Below, piece by piece: positions 1 through 8,804 of a stretch of DNA of 64,000 bases. The DNA comes from Verrucomicrobiia bacterium. Its GTDB lineage: Bacteria > Verrucomicrobiota > Verrucomicrobiia > Palsa-1439. The translations under genes and the position numbers were made by a program. Under the pieces are notes generated by a model, which had not been told where the DNA came from, ran no database searches, and saw only the letters and a list, made by a program, of their open reading frames with translations. Each line of letters begins with the position of its first letter. The stretch's first letter is position 1. The stretch spans positions 62,001-126,000 of the forward strand of contig DATLVI010000041.1 of NCBI GenBank assembly GCA_035577545.1. The letters run 5' to 3'.

Positions 1-390
1 GACGGTCAGGTCGTCCATGAAGGCGAACCGGATGTCCGCGCCCATCTAAGTGCAAAGCCCCAGCAAATTGAATTCGTGCGCCAGGCAATGCTTGGCGCAG
101 TCCAAAGTGGCACGGCGCGTCCGGCCGGGGTGAAGGGATTGAGCGTGGCGGGCAAAACAGGCACCGCGCAATACGATAGGATCGTCGATGGCAAATCGCA
201 ACGGTTGGATCGCGCGTGGTTTATCGGGTTCGCACCCTACGACCAGCCGCAAGTTGCCATCTCCGTGCTGATTGAAGACGCAGCGAACGAAAGCCACACG
301 GCAGCGGCGGTCGCCAGCAAGGTTTTCGCGCAGGTGTTTGGGAAGAGCGTCGAGGACAACCATCCTGCGGAGGCGGTCTATGCCGATTAA
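1..390 (+). CDS. mrdA: Penicillin-binding protein 2 (peptidoglycan transpeptidase), C-terminal part
   Basis: The reading frame is open from base 1, so the gene starts outside the window; about 129 C-terminal residues are visible. The KTGTAQ box near visible residues 52-57 is the KTG motif of penicillin-binding transpeptidases, and the following 'AWFIGFAPYDQPQ' segment is typical of PBP2 and FtsI. PBP2 cross-links peptidoglycan in the periplasm during cell elongation, working with RodA. The stop overlaps the start of rodA by 11 bases, so the two are almost certainly co-transcribed, and that pairing favours PBP2 over FtsI. The catalytic SxxK and SxN motifs lie upstream and cannot be checked. 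Confidence 0.93.
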   Translation, partial: DGQVVHEGEPDVRAHLSAKPQQIEFVRQAMLGAVQSGTARPAGVKGLSVAGKTGTAQYDRIVDGKSQRLDRAWFIGFAPYDQPQVAISVLIEDAANESHTAAAVASKVFAQVFGKSVEDNHPAEAVYAD

Positions 391-1510
391 CCGATACCTC
401 GACATGATCAAGCGCATGGATTGGGCGCTGTTCGGCGCCATGGTGGCGCTGGCGGTCGGTAGTGTCTTCTTTATTTATAGCGCGTCGTATTCCGCCTTGG
501 GCTCGGCTGGAGCGCATCCCGGTAAGCTGCCCACTTACCAAATGCAGATGGTGTGGTTCGGTGTCGGGCTGCTGGTTTATCTGGCGGCGGCATTGGTGGA
601 TTACCGGCTCATCTGCCAATGGGCCACCGTGTGGTACGTCTTCGCGCTGGGATTGCTCGTACTCGTCCTGGTGGCGGGACATACAATGTATGGCGCGCGG
701 CGGTGGTTGGGTTTTGGCGGTTTCGGGATTCAACCTGCGGAGATTGCCAAGTTGGCGACCCTGGTTGCGATTTCCTATTATCTCTTTCATCGCACGCTGG
801 AAGCCCGCCGGCAGTTGAGCACCGTCTGGGTCGCGTTCGTGGTGGCGGGAGCGCCGCTGGTGCTCATCATGTTGGAACCGGATTTGGGTTCGGCGTTGGT
901 TTTGCTCCCGATTTGCTTTGGTTTGCTTTTCGTGGCGGGCGTGCGCGTGAAGCATTTGCTGCTGGTGATCGCGTTGGGCCTGGTCCTCGCGCCGTTCGCG
1001 TGGTTGCATATGAAAGATTACCAGCGTGACCGGCTCACGGTGTTTTTGCATCCGAACAAGGATCCGAGGGGAGTGGGCTGGAATCTCACCCAATCGCTCA
1101 TCTCGGTCGGCTCGGGTGGGTGGTCGGGAAAAGGTTATCTGCAGGGAACGCAAAACCTGCTGGGATATTTGCCCAGCACCGTGGCGCCGAACGATTTTCT
1201 CTTCAGCGTGATTGCCGAGGAGAAGGGGTTCGTTGGCAGTCTCGGTGTGCTGGGGTTGTACGCGGTCATTTTGTTTTCCGGGCTACGGATCGCCGCGAAC
1301 GCGCGCGACCGTTTGGGAATGCTTCTGGCCACGGGGGTCGTGGTCATGTTGTTTTTCCATATCTTCATTAACGTGGGCATGACGATCGGCCTGATGCCGG
1401 TCACGGGTCTGCCCCTGCCATTACTCAGCCAGGGAGGATCGTTCGTGCTGGCCAGCATGACCGCCCTCGGGCTGCTACAAAACGTGTGGATTCACAGGAG
1501 GATCTATTGA
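380..1510 (+). CDS. rodA: Rod shape-determining protein RodA (SEDS glycosyltransferase)
   Basis: This 376-residue multi-pass membrane protein belongs to the SEDS family, the peptidoglycan polymerases that partner PBP2 in elongation. The family is recognised from the segment around 'NPNKD-PRGVGWNLTQSLISVGSG'-type residues, the 'APNDFLFSVIAEEKG' motif and the C-terminal 'GLPLPLLSQGGS' motif. About ten hydrophobic helices are visible. The ATG at 380 was chosen because GGAGG lies at 369-373, six bases upstream, and because it gives the usual RodA length; a longer frame back to 272 only overlaps mrdA. It is the second gene of an mrdA-rodA-rng operon. Confidence 0.95.
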   Translation: MPINRYLDMIKRMDWALFGAMVALAVGSVFFIYSASYSALGSAGAHPGKLPTYQMQMVWFGVGLLVYLAAALVDYRLICQWATVWYVFALGLLVLVLVAGHTMYGARRWLGFGGFGIQPAEIAKLATLVAISYYLFHRTLEARRQLSTVWVAFVVAGAPLVLIMLEPDLGSALVLLPICFGLLFVAGVRVKHLLLVIALGLVLAPFAWLHMKDYQRDRLTVFLHPNKDPRGVGWNLTQSLISVGSGGWSGKGYLQGTQNLLGYLPSTVAPNDFLFSVIAEEKGFVGSLGVLGLYAVILFSGLRIAANARDRLGMLLATGVVVMLFFHIFINVGMTIGLMPVTGLPLPLLSQGGSFVLASMTALGLLQNVWIHRRIY

Positions 1511-1512
1511 GC

Positions 1513-3123
1513 ATGGACGCAATCAAACAAATACTGAAAAAGGGCGAAGAACTGCTGACCGGTCGCCGCAAGAAACGCATCTTCAAGGAAATCATCGTCA
1601 ACGCCGAGGCGCTGGAGAACCGCGTCGCCGTGCTGGAAGAGGGCCAGCTTGAGGAGTTCACCATCGAGCGCACGACCGAGTCGCGGATCGTCGCCAGCGT
1701 GTTCAAGGGGAAGATTCGGAACCTTGAGCCGGGACTGAAAGCAGCGTTCGTCGACATCGGATTCGAGAAGAACGCCTTTCTGCATTACTGGGACATCATT
1801 CCCGAGCAACTCGACCAGCGCGTCGATCTGCTTGAAACACCGGAAACCCAACGCGCCCAGCAGAAACCAAAAATCTCGCAAAAGGACATTCCACAACTGT
1901 ATCCGCCGGGCTCCGAGGTCATCGTCCAGGTCGTCAAAGGACCCATCGGCACCAAGGGCCCGCGCATCACCACCAACATCAGCATCCCGGGCCGCTACCT
2001 CGTGCTGATGCCGTTCAACCCGCAGCGCGGTATCTCGCGCAAGATCGAGGATGACCGGGAGCGTAAGCGTCTGAAAACAATCCTGCAACGCCTTCGCATT
2101 CCCGAGGGCATGGGCGTCATCATCCGCACCGTCGGCGAGAATCAAAAGAAGCGCTACTTCATCCGCGACCTCGAATTGCTGCTGCAGACGTGGAAAGGGG
2201 TCGAGGACAAAATCAAAACACAGTCGGCGCCGTACTGCGTTTTTCAGGAACCCGACCTGGTCGAGCGTACCGTGCGGGATTTCCTCACCGAGGAAGTAGA
2301 TCGCATCGTGGTGGACAACGAGCACGCGTATGAACGCATCCGCAACATGATTGGGCAGATCAGCCGTCGCTCCCGTGGCAAGGTCCGTCTCTACAACGAG
2401 CCCACGCCGATCTTCAGCCGGTTCAACGTCGAGAAACAAATCGAGAACGCCTTCCGCCGCCAGGTCTGGCTCAAATCGGGCGGCTACATCTGCATCGATG
2501 AAACCGAGGCGCTCGTGGCGGTCGACGTCAACACGGGCCGTCACAAATCGCAGAAGGACCTGGACACGACGATTCTCCAAACCAATCTCGAGGCCGCGGA
2601 GGAAATCTGCCGCCAGCTTCGCCTCCGCAACATCGGCGGCCTCATTGTCATCGACTTCATCGACATGCGACATCGCAATGACCAGCAGAAGGTCACACAA
2701 AAAGTGCGCGAGGGCGTCCGTCGCGACAAGGCCAAGACCCGCATCCTCAACATCTCGCAGCTCGGCCTCATGGAGATGACCCGCCAGCGCCACAGCGAAA
2801 GCATGGCCAGCGCGGTGTACGAGGATTGCCCCTACTGCAAAGGCAAAGGCATGGTCAAAAGCGCGCTGTCGATGTCGGTTGAAATTCAACGCAAGGTCTC
2901 CGAACTCCTCCGCAAGCTGCGCGAGCAGGGCAAACACGAGCAACCGCAACTCCGCATCTTCGTCCACCCGGAAGTGCTCAACCGTCTCCGCACCGAGGAC
3001 GAAACGGTGCTTATCGAGTTGGAAAAGAAGCTCAGCGGCAAACTCAGCTTCCGCGCCGACCCAACCTTCCATTTCGAGCAGTTCAAAATTGCCGACGCCA
3101 TCAGCGGCCAGGAACTTGCGTGA
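1513..3123 (+). CDS. rng: Ribonuclease G/E family endoribonuclease
   Basis: About 536 residues, close to RNase G in length and lacking the long C-terminal scaffold of RNase E. It cuts single-stranded RNA in rRNA processing and mRNA decay. An N-terminal S1 RNA-binding region is followed by the catalytic domain. Asp338 in 'VDVNTGRH' and Asp381 in 'VIDFIDM' are 43 residues apart, the same spacing as the Mg-binding Asp303/Asp346 of E. coli RNase E. Cys439 and Cys442 in 'DCPYCKGKG' form the zinc link. AGGAGG at 1496-1501 is 11 bases before this ATG and 5 bases before an in-frame TTG at 1507, so the start could be two codons earlier. The gene lies just after rodA. Confidence 0.95.
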   Translation: MDAIKQILKKGEELLTGRRKKRIFKEIIVNAEALENRVAVLEEGQLEEFTIERTTESRIVASVFKGKIRNLEPGLKAAFVDIGFEKNAFLHYWDIIPEQLDQRVDLLETPETQRAQQKPKISQKDIPQLYPPGSEVIVQVVKGPIGTKGPRITTNISIPGRYLVLMPFNPQRGISRKIEDDRERKRLKTILQRLRIPEGMGVIIRTVGENQKKRYFIRDLELLLQTWKGVEDKIKTQSAPYCVFQEPDLVERTVRDFLTEEVDRIVVDNEHAYERIRNMIGQISRRSRGKVRLYNEPTPIFSRFNVEKQIENAFRRQVWLKSGGYICIDETEALVAVDVNTGRHKSQKDLDTTILQTNLEAAEEICRQLRLRNIGGLIVIDFIDMRHRNDQQKVTQKVREGVRRDKAKTRILNISQLGLMEMTRQRHSESMASAVYEDCPYCKGKGMVKSALSMSVEIQRKVSELLRKLREQGKHEQPQLRIFVHPEVLNRLRTEDETVLIELEKKLSGKLSFRADPTFHFEQFKIADAISGQELA

Positions 3124-4358
3124 AGCTCTTGCGGAATCGTGCGGCAGGGGCGCGGCTTGCCGTGCCCCTGCTGGCTTGCGCGTTGCTCGTGGCCGCGCTT
3201 GCCTGTGCCGGCGAGGAGCCGCGCGTCCTGACGCCCACGCCATCTTCCTTCGAGACACTGTCGCGTTTCACAGAGTTGTTGGAGCTGTTGCAGAAGACCT
3301 ATGCTCAACCCTCGCGCATTAACACGGCCCGTAGCACCACCGCCGCGCTGCGCGGATTCGTCCGCTCCATCGATCCGGAAGCGGATTTGCTCACACCCGA
3401 GGAGGCCGCGGTAACAAATGAACTCGCCGATACCGCTGCCGCCATCGGACTCAGCTTCGCCATCCGCGACGATTTCCCCACGGTTATTTCGCCGCGCGAC
3501 GGCAGTCCGGCGGAAAACGGCGGCCTGCTCGGCGGCGACCAGCTCATCGCCATCAGTGATGTCCCCACCGCTCACGCGCGACGTATCGACGTGGACCGTC
3601 TGTTGGGCGGTCCGAGGGATTTCCCAGTGACCTTCCGCGTTCTCGATCCGCGTACCGGGGCTGTTCGAGACCTCCGCCTGCGCCGTACCGCACCGGGTCC
3701 GTCTCCCCAGACCGCCCTGCGTTACCTCGACCGGGGCGTCGCGTACTATCGGGTACCTGAATTCACGCAAGGTGTTGTTGAAAACCTCCGTGCCGCCATG
3801 ATCCTCGCCAAAAGCCAGGGTGCGGCGGGCATCATTCTCGATCTGCGCAACAACGCCGGCGGCGCGTTCGGGGCCGCGCAGGTGGCCGCGTCCTTCTTCC
3901 TCTCCAGAGGCACAGAGCTCATCGCGCTGGAGTATGGAAGCCCGGGGCTGCACACCACCTTCGTCAGTGACGAAAGCCTCAACGTCACCGCGCCGCTGAT
4001 CTTGCTCGTCAATGGCGGCACTGCCGCCGAGGCGGAGGTTTTTGCCGGGGCATTGCAGGACAACAAACGCGCCCGCATCGTCGGCAGCCAGACTTTTGGC
4101 CGGGGATTTCTCAATGCCTCCGCGGCGCTGTCGGATGGCTCCGTGCTGATCATGCCCACTGCGTACTACATGCGGCCCTCGAAGCATGTTCTTCAGGAAA
4201 AGGGGCTGACACCGGATTTCATCGTCGAGTTGAAGCGCGAAACCGAACGCTCCTTGGCCCGCTCTGGCTTCGGCACCTTCGATTGGAAAACCGACCGCCG
4301 CGAAGTCCTCGCCACCGACCTGCCCCTCGCCAAAGCTGTGTCGCTGCTGACCCGCTAG
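3120..4358 (+). CDS. S41 (C-terminal processing peptidase-like) protein with PDZ domain, predicted catalytically inactive
   Basis: 412 residues: signal peptide (about 1-30, hydrophobic core, 'ACAGEE'), an N-terminal helical region, a PDZ domain (about 95-175) and an S41 tail-specific protease domain (about 190-375). Family marks are clear: 'GIILDLRNNAGG' and 'FAGALQDNKRARIVG'. The active-site positions are changed. The Ser of the usual TASASE motif is Ala303 (here 'GTAAEAE'), and the Lys of TFGKG, 25 residues later, is Arg328 ('TFGRG'). It therefore probably works as a periplasmic binding or scaffold protein, not a protease. The GTG start overlaps the rng stop (GTGA), so it is translated from the same transcript. 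Confidence 0.85.
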   Translation: MKLLRNRAAGARLAVPLLACALLVAALACAGEEPRVLTPTPSSFETLSRFTELLELLQKTYAQPSRINTARSTTAALRGFVRSIDPEADLLTPEEAAVTNELADTAAAIGLSFAIRDDFPTVISPRDGSPAENGGLLGGDQLIAISDVPTAHARRIDVDRLLGGPRDFPVTFRVLDPRTGAVRDLRLRRTAPGPSPQTALRYLDRGVAYYRVPEFTQGVVENLRAAMILAKSQGAAGIILDLRNNAGGAFGAAQVAASFFLSRGTELIALEYGSPGLHTTFVSDESLNVTAPLILLVNGGTAAEAEVFAGALQDNKRARIVGSQTFGRGFLNASAALSDGSVLIMPTAYYMRPSKHVLQEKGLTPDFIVELKRETERSLARSGFGTFDWKTDRREVLATDLPLAKAVSLLTR

Positions 4359-4484
4359 GCAGAGGTCGATGAATTTGGACTTGCACCTTCCTTGGTGTTC
4401 TTCGTGCCTTCGTGGTGAGGTAAAAACGCCCGCCCCACCTGCCCCGTTTAACACAGTTGCGGTGTTTCGGCTCGGTCTGCTAGC

Positions 4485-5819
4485 ATGCGCAGCATGAATC
4501 TCCGTCTGCGAATCGCCACGGTACTGGCGCTGGTGCTCATGGCTTTCCCAGCGCACGCCGAGATCGCCACCCTGAAAAAACTCACCGCGCAAGCGAACGA
4601 CCTTTACCGACAGGCAAAGTATGCCGACGCCGTCCGCGTCGGGCAGGACGCGCTGAAAATCGCCGAGAAATTGTTTGGCCCTTCGCATCGCGAAGTGGCC
4701 ACCGCGCTGAGCAACCTCGCGGAGTACCAGCGCGCGCAGGGTAATTACCCGGAAGCCGAAAGTTTATTGAAACGAGCGCTGGCGATGGACCAGAAGCTAC
4801 TGGGCTACGACCATCAGGACGTCGCCGTTGACCTCAACAACCTCGCCCTGGTCTCCGACAACCTGGGGCGCTACGCCGACGCGGAACAATTGTACAAACA
4901 GGCGCTCACCATCGACGAGAAGGCCCTCGGCACGAATCACCTTGGCGTGGCAACCGACCTTAACAATCTCGCCGGGGTGTACCGCGCGGAAGGTAAACTC
5001 ACCGAGGCCGAGCCGCTGTACCAGCGTGCGCTCACGATTTGCGAGCAGTCGCCCGGCCAGCCTGGCACTGCCATCGCCACAACGCTGAACAACCTCGCCG
5101 CGTTGGCGGCCGCTCAGGACCGGAACGCTGAGGCCGAAACGTTGCTGACCCGGGCGTTGGACATCTGGCGGAAGACCGTACCGCCGGATCATCCCAGCCT
5201 CGCGGCAACCTGGCGCGCGCTCGGTTCCGTGCAGACTGCCTTGCGCAAGTACACGGAAGCGGAAGCTTCCTACACGCAGGCGGTCGCCATCGGCGAGAAG
5301 AACAGCGGCAAGAAAAACCCGCAACTGGCGAAGGACCTCAGCAGCCTGGGACTTGTGCTCTATCTCGAGAAGAAATACGCCGCCGCGGAATCACCGCTTA
5401 AACGCGCGCTTGAACGCGACGAGGCAAACTACGGCAAGGTGCACCTTACCGTTGCCTCCAGTCTTAATAACCTTGCGGAGGTCTATCGCATCCAGGGCAA
5501 AAACGCAATGGCCGAGCCGCTGTACCGGCGGGCGTTGCAGATCGATGAGAAGCTCCTCGGTCCGGGCCACGTCGATGTCGGGACTGATCTCAACAATCTC
5601 GGTACGCTTTACTCTTCGGAGGACCGCCGTGCCGAAGCGGCCCCCCTGTTAAAACGCGCGCTCGCCATCAAGGAAACCGCCCTCGGCCACAACGATCCGC
5701 AATTGCTGCCGATCCTCGACAACTACGCCATCGTCCTTCGCGCGCTGAATCGCATCCCAGAAGCCGAGTCGATGGAAGCCCGCGCGAAAGAACTTCGGGC
5801 GGAGTCCGCCACGCCATGA
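4485..5819 (+). CDS. Exported tetratricopeptide-repeat protein (TPR_12 / kinesin-light-chain type)
   Basis: 444 residues with a signal peptide ending near 'FPAHA', then eight or nine consecutive ~42-residue TPR units carrying repeated 'A...LNNLA.LY...G...EAE.L..RAL.I.EK.LG..H' residues across nearly the whole chain. Such arrays are protein-interaction scaffolds; no catalytic domain is visible. A second in-frame ATG at 4494 is also possible. The stop overlaps the larB start by ATGA, so the two are translationally coupled. The 126-base gap upstream, after the S41 gene, holds only a low-complexity 'ttcgtgccttcgtggtg' string of the kind repeated elsewhere in the window. The binding partner is unknown. 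Confidence 0.85.
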   Translation: MRSMNLRLRIATVLALVLMAFPAHAEIATLKKLTAQANDLYRQAKYADAVRVGQDALKIAEKLFGPSHREVATALSNLAEYQRAQGNYPEAESLLKRALAMDQKLLGYDHQDVAVDLNNLALVSDNLGRYADAEQLYKQALTIDEKALGTNHLGVATDLNNLAGVYRAEGKLTEAEPLYQRALTICEQSPGQPGTAIATTLNNLAALAAAQDRNAEAETLLTRALDIWRKTVPPDHPSLAATWRALGSVQTALRKYTEAEASYTQAVAIGEKNSGKKNPQLAKDLSSLGLVLYLEKKYAAAESPLKRALERDEANYGKVHLTVASSLNNLAEVYRIQGKNAMAEPLYRRALQIDEKLLGPGHVDVGTDLNNLGTLYSSEDRRAEAAPLLKRALAIKETALGHNDPQLLPILDNYAIVLRALNRIPEAESMEARAKELRAESATP

Positions 5820-6571
5820 ATGAAGTGAGGCTCAGGAAATTGCTCGACGACGTGCGCGCCGGTCGCGTGCCCCCCGGTACCGCGCTCAAACGATTGAAGT
5901 CCCTCTCGACTCACAACCTCGATTTTGCGCGCGTGGACGGACATCGCGCCCTCCGTAAAGGTTTCCCTGAGGTAATCTACTGCGAAGGCAAGACACCAGT
6001 GCAGGTCGTGAAGATCGCGCGGGCCATCTTGCGCCACAACGACAATCTGCTGGCCACGCGGGCGTCGAAGGAAACCTTTCGCGCCCTGAAACGCGCCTTC
6101 CCGAAGGCGAAGTATCACGAAGCCTCCCGCGTAGTGACCGTCGTGCGCAAGCCGTTGCCGAAACGTGGCGGCACGATTGCCGTGCTCTGCGCCGGCACAA
6201 CCGATATTCCCGTTGCCGAGGAAGCCGTCGTAACCGCCGACATCATGGGCCATCGCGTGAAGCGCTACTACGACGTCGGCGTGGCCGGTCTCCACCGCCT
6301 CCTCGCGTTGAACGAGGAGCTTCTCGAAGCCAACGTCTTGATCGTCGTCGCCGGTATGGAAGGCGCCCTGCCCAGCGTCGTCGGCGGTCTTATGGACAAG
6401 CCCGTCATCGCCGTGCCCACCTCCGTCGGTTACGGCGCCAGTTTCGGCGGTCTCGCCGCCCTGCTCGCCATGCTCAATTCCTGCGCCAGCGGCGTCACCG
6501 TCGTCAACATCAACAACGGCTTCGGCGCCGGCTACGCTGCGAGTTTGATGAACCAACTGGCGAACAAATGA
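5816..6571 (+). CDS. larB: LarB, pyridinium-3,5-biscarboxylic acid mononucleotide synthase
   Basis: 251 residues. The C-terminal half is PurE-like (AIR carboxylase fold), with 'LCAGTTDIPVAEEA', 'VVAGMEGALPSVVGG' and 'VPTSVGYGASFGG', the signature of LarB. LarB carboxylates and hydrolyses nicotinic acid adenine dinucleotide as the first step towards the nickel-pincer nucleotide cofactor of lactate racemase and related enzymes. The call is supported by larC about 100 bases downstream. The start overlaps the TPR gene stop (ATGA). LarE, needed for the sulfur-transfer steps, and any LarA-type client enzyme are not in the window. Confidence 0.93.
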   Translation: MNEVRLRKLLDDVRAGRVPPGTALKRLKSLSTHNLDFARVDGHRALRKGFPEVIYCEGKTPVQVVKIARAILRHNDNLLATRASKETFRALKRAFPKAKYHEASRVVTVVRKPLPKRGGTIAVLCAGTTDIPVAEEAVVTADIMGHRVKRYYDVGVAGLHRLLALNEELLEANVLIVVAGMEGALPSVVGGLMDKPVIAVPTSVGYGASFGGLAALLAMLNSCASGVTVVNINNGFGAGYAASLMNQLANK

Positions 6572-6580
6572 ACAATCCAG

Positions 6581-6664
6581 CCTGTCATTCTGAGCAAAGC
6601 GAAGAATCTCTCTTATCTGGGAAGCCACACTCACGACAGGGACCCTTCGCTTCGCACAAGGTGA
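6581..6664. repeat. Dispersed inverted-repeat element (GTCATTCTGAGC type)
   Basis: The larB-larC gap contains 'GTCATTCTGAGCAAAGCGAAG' as a left arm (from 6583) and a degenerate complementary arm 'CTTCGCTTCGCACAAGGTGAC' (to 6664), about 35 bases apart. Sequences of this kind occur in many copies between genes in several bacterial phyla. If transcribed, the arms could form an imperfect hairpin between larB and larC. It explains the spurious frames in this gap. Confidence 0.6.
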
Positions 6665-6676
6665 CGGATTAAGAAA

Positions 6677-7900
6677 ATGAAACTCCTCTACCTCGATTGT
6701 TTTGCGGGGATCAGCGGCGATATGTTTCTCGGCGCGCTGCTGGATCTGGGTGTGTCGGAGGACGCGTTGCGGACCGAGTTGGAGAAGCTTCACCTGCGCG
6801 AGTATCGAATCTCTTCGCAGCGTGTGACCAAGCAGAACATTTCGGCTACCAAATTTGATGTCACAGTGTTCGAGGATGCGGTGGCTCACTCGCCTTCACC
6901 GATGCTCCATGCGGCAATTCACGAGCATCGCGGGTACACCGAGATTGCGGCGATGATTGAGAAAAGCGGACTATCACAACGCGTGAAAGATCGCGCCTTG
7001 CACGTGTTTCGGCGCATCGGCGAGGCGGAAGCGAAGATCCATGGGATTCCGCTGGAGAAGATCCACTTCCATGAAATCAGCGCGGTGGATTCCATCGTGG
7101 ACATCGTGGGCGCCTGTATCGCGGTCGAATTGCTCGGTGTGGACGAGATCCATGCATCCCCGCCGCGGCTTGGTTCGGGTTTTGTGGAAACAGCGCATGG
7201 ACGCTTCCCCGTTCCCGCACCCGCGACGCTGGAGTTGCTGAAAGGCATTCCCGTCCAGCCGTCCAATGAATCGTTTGAACTGGTCACGCCGACGGGCGCG
7301 GCATTGCTGGCGGAATTTTGCGCCCGGTTCGGTCCGCTGCCGGCGATGAGCGTCGAGAAGATCGGCTACGGTGCGGGCACGCGCGATCTCGAGAAGACGC
7401 CCAATGTGTTGCGCGCGGTTTTGGGTGAAGCCAGTGCGGCGGCGAGCGCGACGGAAGAAACAGACGCGATCACCGTCATCGAAACGAACATCGATGATAT
7501 GAATCCGCAACTGTTCGGTGATGTGATGGAGCGGCTGCTGACGGCGGGCGCGCTGGACGTTTTTCTGACGCCGGTGCAAATGAAGAAAAACCGGCCCGGC
7601 ACCATGCTGACCGTTCTTTGCGAGAGCAAGGCCGTGGACACTCTGGCGGATTTGGTATTGACGCATACGACAAGTTTCGGTGTGCGCATACACGAAGCGC
7701 AGCGGCGCAAGCTGGCCCGCGAGATCGTGACGGTGAAGACCAAATTCGGCGAGATTGAGGTGAAAGTCGGACGACTTCGTGGCAAAATAGTCACGCGGTC
7801 GCCTGAATTTGAATCGTGCAAGCAGGCCGCGGCAAAATTTACTGTGAGCGTCAAAGAAGTTTACAACGAAGCCACGCGCGTGGCGGAGGAGATAGCATGA
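6677..7900 (+). CDS. larC: LarC, nickel-pincer cofactor nickel-insertion protein
   Basis: 407 residues in one uninterrupted frame, so no programmed frameshift is needed, unlike the larC1/larC2 of Lactiplantibacillus. The N-terminal 'YLDCFAGISGDMFLGALLDLG', the 'FHEISAVDSIVDIVGA' and 'VTPTGAALLAEF' segments and the C-terminal 'ETNIDDMNPQLFG' region are the LarC (DUF111) pattern. LarC inserts Ni into the pincer nucleotide in a CTP-dependent step. The ATG follows an A-rich 'TTAAGAAA' stretch; no strong ribosome-binding site is seen. The stop overlaps the next gene's start (ATGA). Confidence 0.93.
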   Translation: MKLLYLDCFAGISGDMFLGALLDLGVSEDALRTELEKLHLREYRISSQRVTKQNISATKFDVTVFEDAVAHSPSPMLHAAIHEHRGYTEIAAMIEKSGLSQRVKDRALHVFRRIGEAEAKIHGIPLEKIHFHEISAVDSIVDIVGACIAVELLGVDEIHASPPRLGSGFVETAHGRFPVPAPATLELLKGIPVQPSNESFELVTPTGAALLAEFCARFGPLPAMSVEKIGYGAGTRDLEKTPNVLRAVLGEASAAASATEETDAITVIETNIDDMNPQLFGDVMERLLTAGALDVFLTPVQMKKNRPGTMLTVLCESKAVDTLADLVLTHTTSFGVRIHEAQRRKLAREIVTVKTKFGEIEVKVGRLRGKIVTRSPEFESCKQAAAKFTVSVKEVYNEATRVAEEIA

Positions 7901-8070
7901 TCGACAAAGAGTTGCTCGAAATCCTGGCCTGCCCCAAATGCAAGGCCGAGGTAAAACTCGAAGGCGAGAAAATCATCTGCACCAATCCACAGTGCGGCCT
8001 GCGTTACCCGATCCGCGACGGCATCCCCGTAATGCTCATCGACGAGGCTGAGAAACCGCCGGGCAAATGA
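7897..8070 (+). CDS. Trm112-family zinc-binding protein
   Basis: 57 residues. 'LLEILACPKCKAEV' with 'CTNPQCGLRYPIRDGIPVML' is the Trm112/UPF0434 (YcaR) pattern: a four-cysteine zinc knuckle followed by the conserved YPI-x-DGIPVML strand. Eukaryotic Trm112 activates several methyltransferases, and bacterial members are thought to be similar small adaptor or stabiliser proteins. The start overlaps larC (ATGA) and the stop overlaps the glycosyltransferase start (ATGA), so the trio is coupled. The client protein cannot be named from the sequence. Confidence 0.88.
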   Translation: MIDKELLEILACPKCKAEVKLEGEKIICTNPQCGLRYPIRDGIPVMLIDEAEKPPGK

Positions 8071-8804
8071 GCGAGCCGACGCTCTCCGTGATCGTTCCGG
8101 CGTGGAACGAGGAGAAATACATCGGGCGCGCCATCGACTCGTTGAGGCACGCGGCGCAGGTGTATGAGCGCGAGCGCGGGTGCACAGCGGAAATCATCGC
8201 GGTCGATAATAACAGCCGGGACCGCACGGGGGACGTGGCGCGCGAGCACGGCGCGCGGGTGGTCGTCGAGCCAATCAACAACATCGGCAAGGCGCGCAAC
8301 GCGGGCGTGAAAGCCGCGCGCGGCAAATATATCGCCTTTTGCGACGCCGACAACCAGGTCACCGAGAACCTGCTGGTCCTGATTCACGACCACCTCGAAG
8401 ACCCCAAGATCGCCGGTGGGGGCACATGGATCGAGCCCGAGCGTCGCAACTTCAAGATCAGCTTTTTCTACTTCCTCTGGGGCATCTACGTCCGCGGCAG
8501 CGGCGTCGGCGTGGGAATGATGCACTGCCGCAAAGCGGATTTTGACTCGTTCGGCGGGTTCGACGAGACCATCTACGCCGCCGAGGATGTGCAACTCGCC
8601 TACGACCTGAAAAAGATCGGCGCGCCGCGCAGACAGAAGTTTGAGTTGATCACAAAAGGCTGGATCATCACCTCCACACGCAAAATCGACCAGACGCCGC
8701 TGTTCACCATGATAGCCAAGCTGCTCGGATTCACCTTTGGCCTGCAGAAGAAAATCCGCAGCAAGCAGTACTGCGAACACTGGTACGACAAGGCCGCCCG
8801 TTAA
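8067..8804 (+). CDS. Family 2 glycosyltransferase
   Basis: 245 residues with the GT-A fold of family GT2: N-terminal 'LSVIVPAWNEEKYIGRAIDSL', then 'VDNNSRDRTGDVA', 'NIGKARNAGVKAARGKYIAFCDAD' (the DxD metal/nucleotide-sugar site) and 'GGFDETIYAAEDVQLAYDLKKIG' (the ED acceptor region). It transfers a sugar from an activated donor, probably on the inner face of the membrane. No long C-terminal membrane segment is present. It is the last gene of the forward run; its stop shares bases with the stop of the convergent PGPGW protein (TTAA at 8801-8804). The substrate is unknown. Confidence 0.88.
   Translation: MSEPTLSVIVPAWNEEKYIGRAIDSLRHAAQVYERERGCTAEIIAVDNNSRDRTGDVAREHGARVVVEPINNIGKARNAGVKAARGKYIAFCDADNQVTENLLVLIHDHLEDPKIAGGGTWIEPERRNFKISFFYFLWGIYVRGSGVGVGMMHCRKADFDSFGGFDETIYAAEDVQLAYDLKKIGAPRRQKFELITKGWIITSTRKIDQTPLFTMIAKLLGFTFGLQKKIRSKQYCEHWYDKAAR

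Noticed and set aside
1504-3258. 584-codon open frame on the - strand
   Set aside because: It is antisense to rng, whose catalytic and zinc residues are clearly conserved; the long frame follows from GC-rich codon use.
2886-4688. 600-codon open frame on the - strand
   Set aside because: Shadow of rng and the S41 gene; its product is low-complexity and matches nothing recognisable.
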